Shown piece after piece: positions 7,632 to 15,585 of a stretch of 64,000 nucleotides of DNA. The stretch is from JBAXTZ01 sp041666525. GTDB lineage: Bacteria > Bacillota > Negativicutes > JBAXTZ01. A model generated the notes under the pieces. That model saw only the letters and a program-made list of their open reading frames with translations. It searched no databases and was not told the origin of the DNA. A program made the translations under genes and the position numbers. Location: positions 1 through 64,000 of the forward strand of contig JBAYGT010000003.1 in the NCBI GenBank assembly GCA_041666525.1, read 5' to 3'. Every line of letters begins with the position of its first letter. The first letter of the stretch is position 1.

Positions 7632-9608
7632 GTGAATAAAAAGTTAAAGAAATTAAAATTTGAACCATTGCATATTAGCGAAATCCGGCCACAAGGCTGG
7701 TTGAAAAAACAGTTGGATATTCAGTTGAAAGGCTTAAGCGGCAATCTGGACAAGTTTTGGCCGGATATCAAAGACAGTCATTGGTTTGGCGGACAAGCCG
7801 AGGGCTGGGAGCGCGCGCCGTATTGGCTGGATGGGGTTATTCCGCTGGCGTATCTGACATGTGATGAAGAGTTGATAAAGCGAGTGGATAACTACGTTGA
7901 TTATATCGTTACGCATCAGCATGAAGACGGCTGGCTGGGCCCCAAAGCAATGGGCAGCGCGCTTGCGATTTCTACGCAACACGCTCACTATGATATTTGG
8001 GGACAGTTTATTGCCTTGAAAATGTTGGTGGTTTATGCTGAATCAACCGATAAAGAAGCGCGTATCAGCGCTGTGAAAAACGCAATCGAACGCGGACTGC
8101 GATCGGTATTGAATCACCTCGACCGCGCGCCATTGTTCAATTGGGGGCAGGCCCGCTGGTTCGAATGTTTGATACCGATATATTGGTTGTATGAGCAGAC
8201 CGAAGGACAATGGCTGCTGGAATTAGCCTATAAAATAAAAGCTCAAGGCTTTGACTGGGGCGGTTTTTTTGAAAACTGGCCGTATAAACAGCGTACCCGC
8301 GACAAAAACTGGAATTATATGTCGCATGTTGTCAATAATACGATGGCGATAAAAGCGGGCGCATTATGGCACCGTTTGTCGCGTCGTGACACCGATCTCA
8401 GGAGCGTTTACAATCAAATTGATTTGTTGGATGAACATCACGGTACGGCAGTTGGTATGCCAAGCGGTGATGAGTGTCTGGCTGGAAAAGATCCGCGGCA
8501 AGGAACTGAGCTTTGTTCAATAGTTGAATATATGTATTCACTGGAGTGGTTGTTAAAGATTTCTGGCGATCCGGTTTTTGCCGACCGGCTCGAATTGTTG
8601 GCGTTCAATCCGCTAATGGCGACGTTTGACGATGATATGTGGGCGCATCAATATGATCAGCAAAGCAATCAAATTGAGTGCAGCGTGCGTGAGGACTGGC
8701 CGTGGGTGAATAACCGCCCGGATGCCAACACTTTTGGGCTGGAACCGGACTTCGGTTGCTGTACGGCAAATTTTTCGCAAGGCTGGCCGAAATACACGTC
8801 ATCGCTCTGGATGAAAGAGAACGAGTCCACGTTGGTGTGTCTGAGTTATGCGCCGGTGGAAATTCACACGAAGCTGATAAAGCTGCAAAGCAGCAAGGCT
8901 GTAAAACCGCAAAGCTGCAAAGCTGTAAAACCGCAAAGCTGCAAGGCTGCAAAGGATGACGGGAATTCAGCAGAAATCAAAATTACTGTTGTGACCGATT
9001 ATCCGCATAAAGACACAGTGCAAATGCGAGTGGACAATCCGGAGCGGATGCATTTCACTATTAAATTGCGCATACCGCAGTGGGCAGACAGCGCGGTGTT
9101 GGTTATCAATGGCGAAAAAACCGGGCTGGCCGGTGGCGGCTATTTCCATGAATTGATGATTATAGATGAAACGGTTGAAATAGGATTGAAATTTGATTTT
9201 AGTGTAACTACTAATTACCGCGGCGAATATTTATCGGTGCAGCGCGGTCCGACTATATTTGCGTTGCCGATAGCGGCTGAGTGGCGGCGAATTCACGCGG
9301 ACTGGCCGCAACGGGAATTGCCGCATGCCGATTGGGAGCTTTTTGCACAGGCCAAGTGGAATTATGGGTTAGAGAATGTGGATAACGCCTGCGTGCGGCA
9401 ATTGGCTTTTGACGAAGCCTTTTCAAGTAAGGTACCTACACAAAAACTTAGTGTTCAGGCACGGGAAATTGTTAATTGGGGAATCAAAAACGGTTGCCAC
9501 GGCGATTTGCCAAAAATATTTGATTTGGGCAAGCAAACAACTGTCGAATTGGTGCCATATGCGCAGGCAAAGTTGCGGATAACTGAATTTCCGCATATCA
9601 GAAACTGA
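7632..9608 (+). CDS. GH127/DUF1680-like glycoside hydrolase
   Basis: A 658-residue protein with no signal peptide, so probably cytoplasmic. GH127 members are beta-L-arabinofuranosidases that use a zinc-bound cysteine nucleophile; the motifs for that site are present: E-x-C (Glu293, Cys295) and a Cys-Cys pair (Cys376-Cys377). The N-terminal (alpha/alpha) barrel region is followed by a beta-rich C-terminal part. Between them, at about residues 415-441, sits a lysine/serine/cysteine-rich insertion encoded by a 24-bp tandem repeat (see separate entry). The start is GTG with an AGAGGG site upstream. Substrate specificity is not certain because DUF1680 families also act on other sugars. No sugar transporter adjoins it. 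Confidence 0.8.
   Translation: MNKKLKKLKFEPLHISEIRPQGWLKKQLDIQLKGLSGNLDKFWPDIKDSHWFGGQAEGWERAPYWLDGVIPLAYLTCDEELIKRVDNYVDYIVTHQHEDGWLGPKAMGSALAISTQHAHYDIWGQFIALKMLVVYAESTDKEARISAVKNAIERGLRSVLNHLDRAPLFNWGQARWFECLIPIYWLYEQTEGQWLLELAYKIKAQGFDWGGFFENWPYKQRTRDKNWNYMSHVVNNTMAIKAGALWHRLSRRDTDLRSVYNQIDLLDEHHGTAVGMPSGDECLAGKDPRQGTELCSIVEYMYSLEWLLKISGDPVFADRLELLAFNPLMATFDDDMWAHQYDQQSNQIECSVREDWPWVNNRPDANTFGLEPDFGCCTANFSQGWPKYTSSLWMKENESTLVCLSYAPVEIHTKLIKLQSSKAVKPQSCKAVKPQSCKAAKDDGNSAEIKITVVTDYPHKDTVQMRVDNPERMHFTIKLRIPQWADSAVLVINGEKTGLAGGGYFHELMIIDETVEIGLKFDFSVTTNYRGEYLSVQRGPTIFALPIAAEWRRIHADWPQRELPHADWELFAQAKWNYGLENVDNACVRQLAFDEAFSSKVPTQKLSVQAREIVNWGIKNGCHGDLPKIFDLGKQTTVELVPYAQAKLRITEFPHIRN
8879..8955 (+). 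repeat. 24-bp tandem repeat inside the GH127-like gene
   Basis: Two adjacent 24-bp copies (8897-8920 and 8921-8944, differing at one base) flanked by partial copies built from GCAAAGCT/GCAAGGCT-like octamers. The unit is a multiple of three, so the frame is kept and the protein gains two KPQSCKA-type octapeptides. The repeat lies between the catalytic barrel and the C-terminal domain. Confidence 0.85.
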
Positions 9609-9638
9609 AAAATTGATTACGAACAGAAACGGAGAACG

Positions 9639-10445
9639 ATGCATAGCAAAAAAATTACCCGCATGGCGATATTGGCAAGCGGTAGTTCAGGAAACGCTGC
9701 GCTGGTGCAGACGAACAAGACAAACATTCTCATTGATGCCGGAATAAGTGCAAAACGGATAGCGGTGGCATTGGGAGCTTTTAATTTACGTACCGAAGAT
9801 TTGCAGGGAATAGTGATAACCCATGAACATTCCGATCATATCAAGGGACTGGGAGTGTTGTTGAAAAAGATTGATGTTCCGTTATATTGCCGGATGGCTA
9901 CGGCTAAAGAGATTTTGCGGCAGTTTCCCAATCTTCATGATAACATTGTCGAAATAAACGATTTTTTTGCAATCGGAAATGTTAGCTGTGAGGCCTTTGA
10001 TATCGACCACGATGCCGTTGATCCGGTCGGATATAGTTTTTTTCATGATCGTGTGAAAGTGGGATATTGCACGGACCTCGGAAGAATGACCGCTACAGTG
10101 CGGGAAAAACTAAGCGACTGTGACATTCTGACGCTGGAGAGTAATCATGACCCGGAAATGCTGAAACATGGTCCTTACCCCGAATTCTTAAAAAAACGCA
10201 TCTCCGGAGTTAATGGACATCTGTCCAATTTTGAAGCCGGATTAACCTTGGCGAAATTGCGCCGTCAAAAACGCTGCACTACATTTTTGGCGCATCTTAG
10301 CCGCGAGAACAATCTCCCGGCCATTGCATCAGAAACGGTAAAAAAAGTGTTAAAAGAGCATGATATTTGTATGATAAATGAATTGGATGTCCGGTTGTCC
10401 TATCCGGATACTATAGTAACCTGTGAGATTATTGCCGATAGATAA
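9639..10445 (+). CDS. walJ: WalJ/YycJ-type metallo-beta-lactamase-fold hydrolase
   Basis: A 268-residue cytoplasmic protein of the MBL fold. Near the N-terminus it has the family signature ASGSSGNAALV (11-21), and the metal motif THEHSDH at about residue 60. Later motifs (DIDHDAVDPVGYSF, YCTDLG, LESNHD, NGHLSN) match YycJ/WalJ proteins. In Bacillus the gene follows walRK and influences cell division and DNA repair; here walRK is absent and the gene stands between a glycosidase and the outer-membrane operon. The start at 9639 follows a CGGAG site. The biochemical substrate is a nuclease-type guess only. Confidence 0.85.
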   Translation: MHSKKITRMAILASGSSGNAALVQTNKTNILIDAGISAKRIAVALGAFNLRTEDLQGIVITHEHSDHIKGLGVLLKKIDVPLYCRMATAKEILRQFPNLHDNIVEINDFFAIGNVSCEAFDIDHDAVDPVGYSFFHDRVKVGYCTDLGRMTATVREKLSDCDILTLESNHDPEMLKHGPYPEFLKKRISGVNGHLSNFEAGLTLAKLRRQKRCTTFLAHLSRENNLPAIASETVKKVLKEHDICMINELDVRLSYPDTIVTCEIIADR

Positions 10446-10453
10446 TACTTGTA

Positions 10454-10482
10454 TTGAACATCCAATAGTTTTTTGCTATAAT
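10454..10482 (+). promoter_or_regulatory. strong promoter of the outer-membrane/LPS operon
   Basis: -35 TTGAAC (10454-10459), 17-bp spacer, -10 TATAAT (10477-10482) with a TG one base ahead of the -10 (extended -10). It rules out the ATG at 10481 as a start for the first OmpH-like gene and lies about 40 bases before the chosen ATG at 10523. No comparably strong promoter was noticed until the end of the lpt genes. Confidence 0.85.
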
Positions 10483-10522
10483 GTCGAAATGTAAGCCAGA
10501 AGGCAAATCGAAAGGGGTAATT

Positions 10523-10996
10523 ATGATTTTAGCAACACTTCGTAACAAAAAACTCTACAAAATTGTGACAATAGCTGTATCATTAGTTTTCTTGGGCAGC
10601 ATCGTGGCAGTAGCGCTTGTTAGTGGCGGGACGGCTTCCGCGGCGGCCAGCTCCAACATTGGTACCGTTGATTATCAAAAAGTCGTTACATCCAGCCCTA
10701 GTTATCAGGCGTATGTCGATCAGATGCAGGTTGAAGAAGCAAAAACAAAGCAAGATTTCGACCAAAATTCGGCTAAAATGACTGATAAAGAGAAGGAAGC
10801 TTATTTTAATCAGTTAAAACAGCGTTTGCAAACCAAGCAACAGGATTTGCTTAAAGGGGTAATTGAAAAAGTTAACGGAATTATCAAAACTGTAGCTGAA
10901 GACAAGGGTATTTCGGCAGTTCTTGATAAAAGCCAGGTGTTTTACGGCGGCACTGACATCACTGACGACGTATTAAAGAAAATCGCCGGTAAATAA
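10523..10996 (+). CDS. OmpH/Skp-like periplasmic chaperone (copy 1)
   Basis: A 157-residue protein with one N-terminal hydrophobic segment (about residues 13-35, ending in ASAAASS) that is a signal peptide or anchor. A short IGTVDYQKV strand follows, then a long charged helix (coiled-coil arm), then a C-terminal ISAVLDKSQVFYGGTDITDDV strand region, the usual OmpH layout. Skp/OmpH trimers hold unfolded outer-membrane proteins in the periplasm. The start at 10523 is set by an AAAGGGG site. It is the first of three tandem OmpH-like genes and the first gene of the LPS operon. Confidence 0.88.
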   Translation: MILATLRNKKLYKIVTIAVSLVFLGSIVAVALVSGGTASAAASSNIGTVDYQKVVTSSPSYQAYVDQMQVEEAKTKQDFDQNSAKMTDKEKEAYFNQLKQRLQTKQQDLLKGVIEKVNGIIKTVAEDKGISAVLDKSQVFYGGTDITDDVLKKIAGK

Positions 10997-11005
10997 GAAT
11001 ATAAT

Positions 11006-11054
11006 AGCTAAATAGACGAGCGAGCGCTTTGCTTTCTCGTCTTAGCTTGTTTTT
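11006..11054 (+). terminator. terminator-like hairpin directly before the second OmpH gene
   Basis: AGACGAG (11014-11020) pairs with CTCGTCT (11036-11042), extended by AGCTA (11006-11010) with TAGCT (11043-11047) across a 3-base bulge. A TTGTTTTT run follows (11047-11054) and touches the ATG at 11055. It looks like an intrinsic terminator or attenuator that would lower expression of the downstream genes relative to the first OmpH gene. No Shine-Dalgarno sequence is visible between it and the ATG. Confidence 0.55.
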
Positions 11055-11954
11055 ATGAAGAGAAAATTAATAGTTGCGGTTTTGGCTGTCACGATTGCTT
11101 TGGCCGCAAGCGGTTGTGGTAGAAAACCAGCGCCGCCGCCCGCGGAAATTGGCTTTGTGGATTACGCGAAGCTTTATAGCAATCATCCGTTAGCGCCTGA
11201 AGCGCGTGAATTGGAAATGAAGATCAATTTCACCGAAAACATGGCTAAAGGATTTTCTGTCGCCGTGCTTCCTGCCGGTGTGAATGGTGACAATGCAAAA
11301 AAACAGCTGACGCAAATTTTCTTTCAGCAGGAAATAATGACCAAAACCCAGGAAGCGCAGAATTTGGTTGAAACTATGAAGGAACAAGAAAAAGCCAGAC
11401 TTAAGCGTTATGTTGAGGAAGAATTAAACCGGCAAATGGACGCGGATAGCGCGATGGCTATGGATCTAAACACCAAACTTGATGTGCTGGAATTAGACAA
11501 GGCGAAAGAATCAGATTTGCGAAAGCGTATAGGTGACTTATTTCGCGAGGACGATGAACAGAAGGCGCTGATTTTTGCGGCGAAAAAACAGGCCGCCATC
11601 GCCGGGGTCAAGGAGTATACTGAAAAAATTCGCGACGATTTGAATGTTTTTGCTGCCGGATTGTTTGCCAACATCCAGCAGGAGCATGCCAGTTTGGCAG
11701 AAATCGATGTTCCGAGATATGTGTATAGTGAAAACGATATCGCGCGGATGAAGGCTTTAACCAGCACTCAGCTGGTTGAAATGAGCAAGCGCTATGAGGA
11801 AATTCGCAAAAAAGTAATTGCGGATATTAATCAAAGTGTCGCTTTGGTGGCAAAAACAAAAAATCTTAAGGTTGTTGTCGGTATGCCAAAAGTTAACATT
11901 AATTTTATTGATATTACTGACAGCGTAATGGAAAAATTAATTCACGGAAATTAG
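11055..11954 (+). CDS. OmpH-like lipoprotein (copy 2, long)
   Basis: A 299-residue predicted lipoprotein: signal peptide ending in the lipobox AASGC (Cys at about residue 21), then a proline-rich spacer and an IGFVDYAKLYSNHP strand as in OmpH. A long, charged, largely helical region follows. The C-terminus returns to an OmpH-like strand pattern (LKVVVGMPKVNINFIDITDSV). It is about twice the length of a normal Skp, with what look like two helical arm regions. The ATG has no visible ribosome site and abuts a terminator-like hairpin. Likely role: membrane-tethered periplasmic chaperone (inference). Confidence 0.7.
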   Translation: MKRKLIVAVLAVTIALAASGCGRKPAPPPAEIGFVDYAKLYSNHPLAPEARELEMKINFTENMAKGFSVAVLPAGVNGDNAKKQLTQIFFQQEIMTKTQEAQNLVETMKEQEKARLKRYVEEELNRQMDADSAMAMDLNTKLDVLELDKAKESDLRKRIGDLFREDDEQKALIFAAKKQAAIAGVKEYTEKIRDDLNVFAAGLFANIQQEHASLAEIDVPRYVYSENDIARMKALTSTQLVEMSKRYEEIRKKVIADINQSVALVAKTKNLKVVVGMPKVNINFIDITDSVMEKLIHGN

Positions 11955-11983
11955 TTACAAATTAACTTTTCAAGGAGTAAATC

Positions 11984-12436
11984 ATGAAAAAAATTGCGAT
12001 ATTAGCACTGTTGGTATTTATAGTAGCGGCATTTGCCGGGTGCGGTGGTGCCAAGGTGGGCACGGTCGACCCGGTGAAAATCATGCAGACCAGCATTAAA
12101 ATGAAGAATTATCAAAACGAGTTTCAGGGTAAAATAAAAGTGCTTCAAGATCAAATGGGAAAAGAAGCTCAAGGCCTAGATCAGGCCGGACAACAAAAGA
12201 AACAGCAAGAATTTATTAATAAGGCCAATGCCGAGAAACAAGGTTTTGAGCAAAAAATTGAAACCGAACTTAAAGCGGTTATGCAGACTGTAGCTAAAGA
12301 CAAAGGGTTTGATATGGTTATGGCCAAAGAAGTGTTGTATGTTGGCGGTACCGATATGACCGATGACGTGTTAAAAAAATTAGACGAAGGTGCAGTGGCC
12401 CTGCCTGCGGCAACTCCGGCAGTTAGCGGAAAATAA
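11984..12436 (+). CDS. OmpH/Skp-like lipoprotein (copy 3)
   Basis: A 150-residue predicted lipoprotein with lipobox AFAGC (Cys at residue 20), a VGTVDPVKIM strand, a glutamine- and lysine-rich helical arm, and a C-terminal FDMVMAKEVLYVGGTDMTDDV segment nearly matching copy 1. A good AAGGAG site precedes the ATG. It lies 46 bases before lpxD; in many diderms ompH directly precedes lpxD, so this is the positional equivalent. The C-terminal tail is alanine/proline-rich. Confidence 0.88.
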   Translation: MKKIAILALLVFIVAAFAGCGGAKVGTVDPVKIMQTSIKMKNYQNEFQGKIKVLQDQMGKEAQGLDQAGQQKKQQEFINKANAEKQGFEQKIETELKAVMQTVAKDKGFDMVMAKEVLYVGGTDMTDDVLKKLDEGAVALPAATPAVSGK

Positions 12437-12482
12437 TTAGTAAAGTTTCGGTTGAATATTCTCTAAAGACAAAGGAATCAAC

Positions 12483-13514
12483 ATGAAAAAATACCGATTA
12501 TCAGAAATTGCTTCGATGGTGCATGGAGAACTTGTTAGCTCTGTCGATTATGAAATAACCGGAGTTACTAACCTAATAGATGCCACGGCAAACGATTTAT
12601 CGTTTGCCGTGCCACCGCATATGGAGCCGGCGTTGCAAAGTGCGGCGGTGGCATTGATTGTTGACCGTGGAACAACGGACTATCCCAAACCGCATATCAA
12701 AGTTGAAAATCCGCGGATGGCATTTGCCATGCTGTTGGATTTTTTCTATGGCTACAAAAAGCCGGCTGCGCATATTCATCCGCGAGCAACAATATCCGAG
12801 ACTGCAAAAATCGGCAATAATGTTGCGATAATGGCAAATGCCGTAGTTGATGATGGTGCGGAAATTGGCGCTGGTTGTGTGCTGTATCCGGGAGTTTATG
12901 TTGGTAGCAACAGTAAAATTGGTGCCGGTAGTATTTTGTTCGCGAATGTTGTAGTTTACTATGGTTGTATAATTGGCGAGCGCTGTACATTGCATGCCGG
13001 AGTTGTGGTCGGTGCTGATGGCTTTGGTTTTGTTACAGATAAAGGCGTACATCACAAGGTACCGCAGGTTGGTAATGTCATTATCGGTGACGATGTCGAG
13101 ATTGGGGCCAATTCAACGATAGACCGGGCGGCCACCGGCAGTACAGTCATCGGAGCCGGGACTAAACTTGATAATTTATTGCAAATAGGACATAATGTTC
13201 AGATGGGTAAGGGATGCTTGGCGGCAGCCCTGGTGGGAATTTCCGGAAGTACTATCATTGGTGACTATTGTACGTTTGGTGGGCAAGTTGGCAGCGGCGG
13301 GCACCAGACTATTGGTGATAATTGCATATTTGCGGCGCGTACCGGGATAAATACCGATGTCCCCGCCAACTCATTTATGGCTGGACATCCGATGAAACCG
13401 TATAAGCAATGGGTACGCGACATGGTAGCTTTTAGAAATATTGGCGACCTGGCTGCAAAAGTTAAAGCATTGGGAAAAGCAGTGGCTAAAATATCGGATG
13501 GCGAAAGCGAGTAA
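12483..13514 (+). CDS. lpxD: UDP-3-O-acylglucosamine N-acyltransferase
   Basis: A 343-residue enzyme, usual length. It adds the N-linked acyl chain from acyl-ACP to UDP-3-O-acyl-glucosamine, step three of lipid A synthesis. The N-terminal uridine-binding domain (1-100) is followed by a left-handed beta-helix of hexapeptide repeats (about 100-300), e.g. IGNNVAIMANAVV, and by the catalytic-His region LLQIGHNVQMG. A C-terminal helix follows. The next gene, lpxC, starts two bases after its stop. Confidence 0.96.
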   Translation: MKKYRLSEIASMVHGELVSSVDYEITGVTNLIDATANDLSFAVPPHMEPALQSAAVALIVDRGTTDYPKPHIKVENPRMAFAMLLDFFYGYKKPAAHIHPRATISETAKIGNNVAIMANAVVDDGAEIGAGCVLYPGVYVGSNSKIGAGSILFANVVVYYGCIIGERCTLHAGVVVGADGFGFVTDKGVHHKVPQVGNVIIGDDVEIGANSTIDRAATGSTVIGAGTKLDNLLQIGHNVQMGKGCLAAALVGISGSTIIGDYCTFGGQVGSGGHQTIGDNCIFAARTGINTDVPANSFMAGHPMKPYKQWVRDMVAFRNIGDLAAKVKALGKAVAKISDGESE

Positions 13515-13515
13515 G

Positions 13516-14343
13516 ATGGATTTTCAAAAAACTATCGCACATTCAATTAAATATGTTGGTATTGGTCTGCATTCCGGAGCTGAAGTGACGATTATTTTGC
13601 ATCCTGGTGCTGAAAATACCGGCGTGGTTTTTCGCAGAACGGATTTACCCGGGTTTCCGGAAGTAAAAGCCGATATTGCAAATGTAACGCAAACGATGCG
13701 GGCAACAACACTGGAGCGCGGAGCTGCAAAAGTATTCACCGTTGAACATTTGTTAGCGGCATTTTATATTTGCGGCGTGGATAATTGCCTGGTTGAAATC
13801 AATTCGGTCGAACCGCCGGTTGCCGACGGTAGCGCGCGAGTTTTTATTGAACTTATTGAAAGCGTTGGTGTAGTCGCGCAACGGGCAAAGCGCCGTTATT
13901 TTGTGATTGAGCAGCCATTGGCGATTGAGGCCGACGGCAAATTTATCGCGTTATTTCCCGGAGCTGGTTTCCGATTGTCGTATTCGTCATATAACAAACA
14001 TCCGTTATTAGGATTTCAATATTTTGACAGTGGAAACGAGGTCAGCAGGTTTAATGAGCTGTTTGGTGCTGCCCGCACGATTGGATTTTCAGCTGAATTG
14101 GCGATGCTTCAGGCAAACGGACTAGCCAAAGGTGGCAGTCTGGACAATGCGCTGGTTTTCACTGAAGACGGTACTCTGAATCCGATGCGTTATCCTGATG
14201 AACTTGCCCGGCACAAGGTGCTGGATATTGTTGGTGATTTATTTTTGGTAGGAAGAATAATTGGCAGGGTTATTGCGCTAAATTCTTCACATGAGCTTAA
14301 TGCCAAAATGGCGCAAAAATTACGAGCTACGTTTAAGGAGTAA
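13516..14343 (+). CDS. lpxC: UDP-3-O-acyl-GlcNAc deacetylase
   Basis: A 275-residue zinc amidase, the committed step of lipid A synthesis. The zinc ligands are all visible: His78 in VEHLLAA, His233 and Asp237 in HKVLD. The N-terminus HSIKYVGIGLHSG is typical, and a C-terminal HELN His is present. The start at 13516 fits the family N-terminus and the two-base gap to lpxD; an in-frame ATG at 13498 would add six residues inside lpxD. It is a stand-alone gene, not fused to FabZ as in some Bacteroidetes. Confidence 0.96.
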   Translation: MDFQKTIAHSIKYVGIGLHSGAEVTIILHPGAENTGVVFRRTDLPGFPEVKADIANVTQTMRATTLERGAAKVFTVEHLLAAFYICGVDNCLVEINSVEPPVADGSARVFIELIESVGVVAQRAKRRYFVIEQPLAIEADGKFIALFPGAGFRLSYSSYNKHPLLGFQYFDSGNEVSRFNELFGAARTIGFSAELAMLQANGLAKGGSLDNALVFTEDGTLNPMRYPDELARHKVLDIVGDLFLVGRIIGRVIALNSSHELNAKMAQKLRATFKE

Positions 14344-14347
14344 AAAA

Positions 14348-14770
14348 ATGTGGACCAAAGAACAGATCTGTGAAATGCTTCCGCATCGTGAGCCTTTTTT
14401 GCTTGTTGATGAGCTGACTGATTTGCAGCCTGGCGTCAGTGTCATAGGCAAAAAATATGTCAACCCGGACGAATATTATTTTCCGGGGCATTTTCCGGGA
14501 AATCCGGTGATGCCGGGAGTTCTTATCGTTGAGGGGCTGGCGCAGACCGGTGCGACAATTTTGTTGTGCATGGAGGAATACAAAGGCATGACACCAATGT
14601 TTGCCGGTATGGATAAGGTGCGATTTAAGCGAGTCGTGAAACCCGGAGATGTGATTACCTTTGAAGCGAAAATTACAAAGCTAAAAGGGAAAATGGGCAA
14701 AATGCTGGGTGTGGCAAAAGTTGACGGAATGGTCGCAGTCTCGGGAGAGTTTATTTTTGCATTAGTGTGA
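14348..14770 (+). CDS. fabZ: (3R)-hydroxyacyl-ACP dehydratase FabZ
   Basis: A 140-residue hot-dog-fold dehydratase. It removes water from 3-hydroxyacyl-ACP in fatty acid elongation, competing with LpxA for the same substrate. The N-terminal LPHREPFLLVDE and the catalytic stretch HFPGNPVMPGVLIVEGLAQ are both present. The start at 14348 has an AAGGAG site five or more bases upstream, four bases after lpxC ends. Its place between lpxC and lpxA couples acyl supply to lipid A synthesis, as in many diderms. Confidence 0.96.
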   Translation: MWTKEQICEMLPHREPFLLVDELTDLQPGVSVIGKKYVNPDEYYFPGHFPGNPVMPGVLIVEGLAQTGATILLCMEEYKGMTPMFAGMDKVRFKRVVKPGDVITFEAKITKLKGKMGKMLGVAKVDGMVAVSGEFIFALV

Positions 14771-14777
14771 GGTAGTT

Positions 14778-15578
14778 GTGGAGAAAGTAATTCATAAAAC
14801 TGCAATAGTTGATGAGCATGCCGAAATAGCTCACGGCGTTGAAATTGGTCCATATTCAATTATCGGGCCTAACGTAAAAATCGGTAAAAACACCAAAATC
14901 CGGTCACATGTAGTGATCGAAGGTTGGACAACTATTGGTGCAAATTGTGATATTTTTCAGTTTGCGTCAATTGGCGGAATTCCCCAAGATTTAAAATATG
15001 TGGGCGAAGAATGCTATGTTGTAATCGGTGATAATACAACTATTCGAGAATACGTTACTGTTAATATGGGAACTGCCGGCGGCGGAAAATATACGCGGGT
15101 TGGCAGCAATTGTTTGTTGATGGCTTGCTCGCATGTAGCGCATGATTGCTTACTTGGCGATGGTGTTATCCTGGCAAATGCAGCGTTGTTAGCCGGACAT
15201 GTTACGCTTGAAGATTACGCGATCGTTGGCGGTGGCAGCGCAGTTCATCAATTTGTTAAAATCGGCAGAAACACCATGGTTGGTGGTATGTCGCGAGTTA
15301 TATATGATGTTCCGCCCTATTGTATTTTGGGAGGGGTGCCCACGGTGGTTGTTGGTTTAAATCTGGTAGGGATCAAACGTGCCGGATTTTCCGAGGATAC
15401 CATTAAGTTATTGAAACAGGCATTTAGATTGTTATACCGCTCAGAACTTACTTTTAGCGATGCGATCGAGCAAATTAAAAAACTCCAACAAGTAGCCGAG
15501 ATTAAGCATTTTATTGATTTTTTAACGAGCGCGGAGCGTGGTATTATGCGCCAGCGGCCGACAAAATCCAAAATATAA
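14778..15578 (+). CDS. lpxA: UDP-GlcNAc acyltransferase
   Basis: A 266-residue hexapeptide-repeat acyltransferase for the first lipid A step. The beta-helix (about 1-190) includes the HVAHDCLLGDGVILANAALLAGHV stretch with the catalytic His, and GGGSAVHQFVKIGRN; a helical C-terminus follows (QAFRLLYRSELTFSDAI). The start is GTG with a GAGGTAG site overlapping the fabZ stop, seven bases after it. LpxA sets the length of the primary O-linked acyl chain; that length cannot be read here. Confidence 0.96.
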   Translation: MEKVIHKTAIVDEHAEIAHGVEIGPYSIIGPNVKIGKNTKIRSHVVIEGWTTIGANCDIFQFASIGGIPQDLKYVGEECYVVIGDNTTIREYVTVNMGTAGGGKYTRVGSNCLLMACSHVAHDCLLGDGVILANAALLAGHVTLEDYAIVGGGSAVHQFVKIGRNTMVGGMSRVIYDVPPYCILGGVPTVVVGLNLVGIKRAGFSEDTIKLLKQAFRLLYRSELTFSDAIEQIKKLQQVAEIKHFIDFLTSAERGIMRQRPTKSKI

Positions 15579-15585
15579 GGTGCAT

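Noticed and set aside
8879..8955. CRISPR-like repeat array
   Set aside because: Copies are directly adjacent with no spacers, inside a continuous reading frame, and no cas genes are near.
10481..10522. Longer N-terminus for the first OmpH-like protein (start at 10481)
   Set aside because: The ATG lies inside the -10 box of a strong promoter; the ATG at 10523 has a good ribosome site.
12597..13055. 152-residue minus-strand ORF opposite lpxD
   Set aside because: Histidine- and asparagine-rich shadow of the hexapeptide-repeat coding strand; no promoter or ribosome site.
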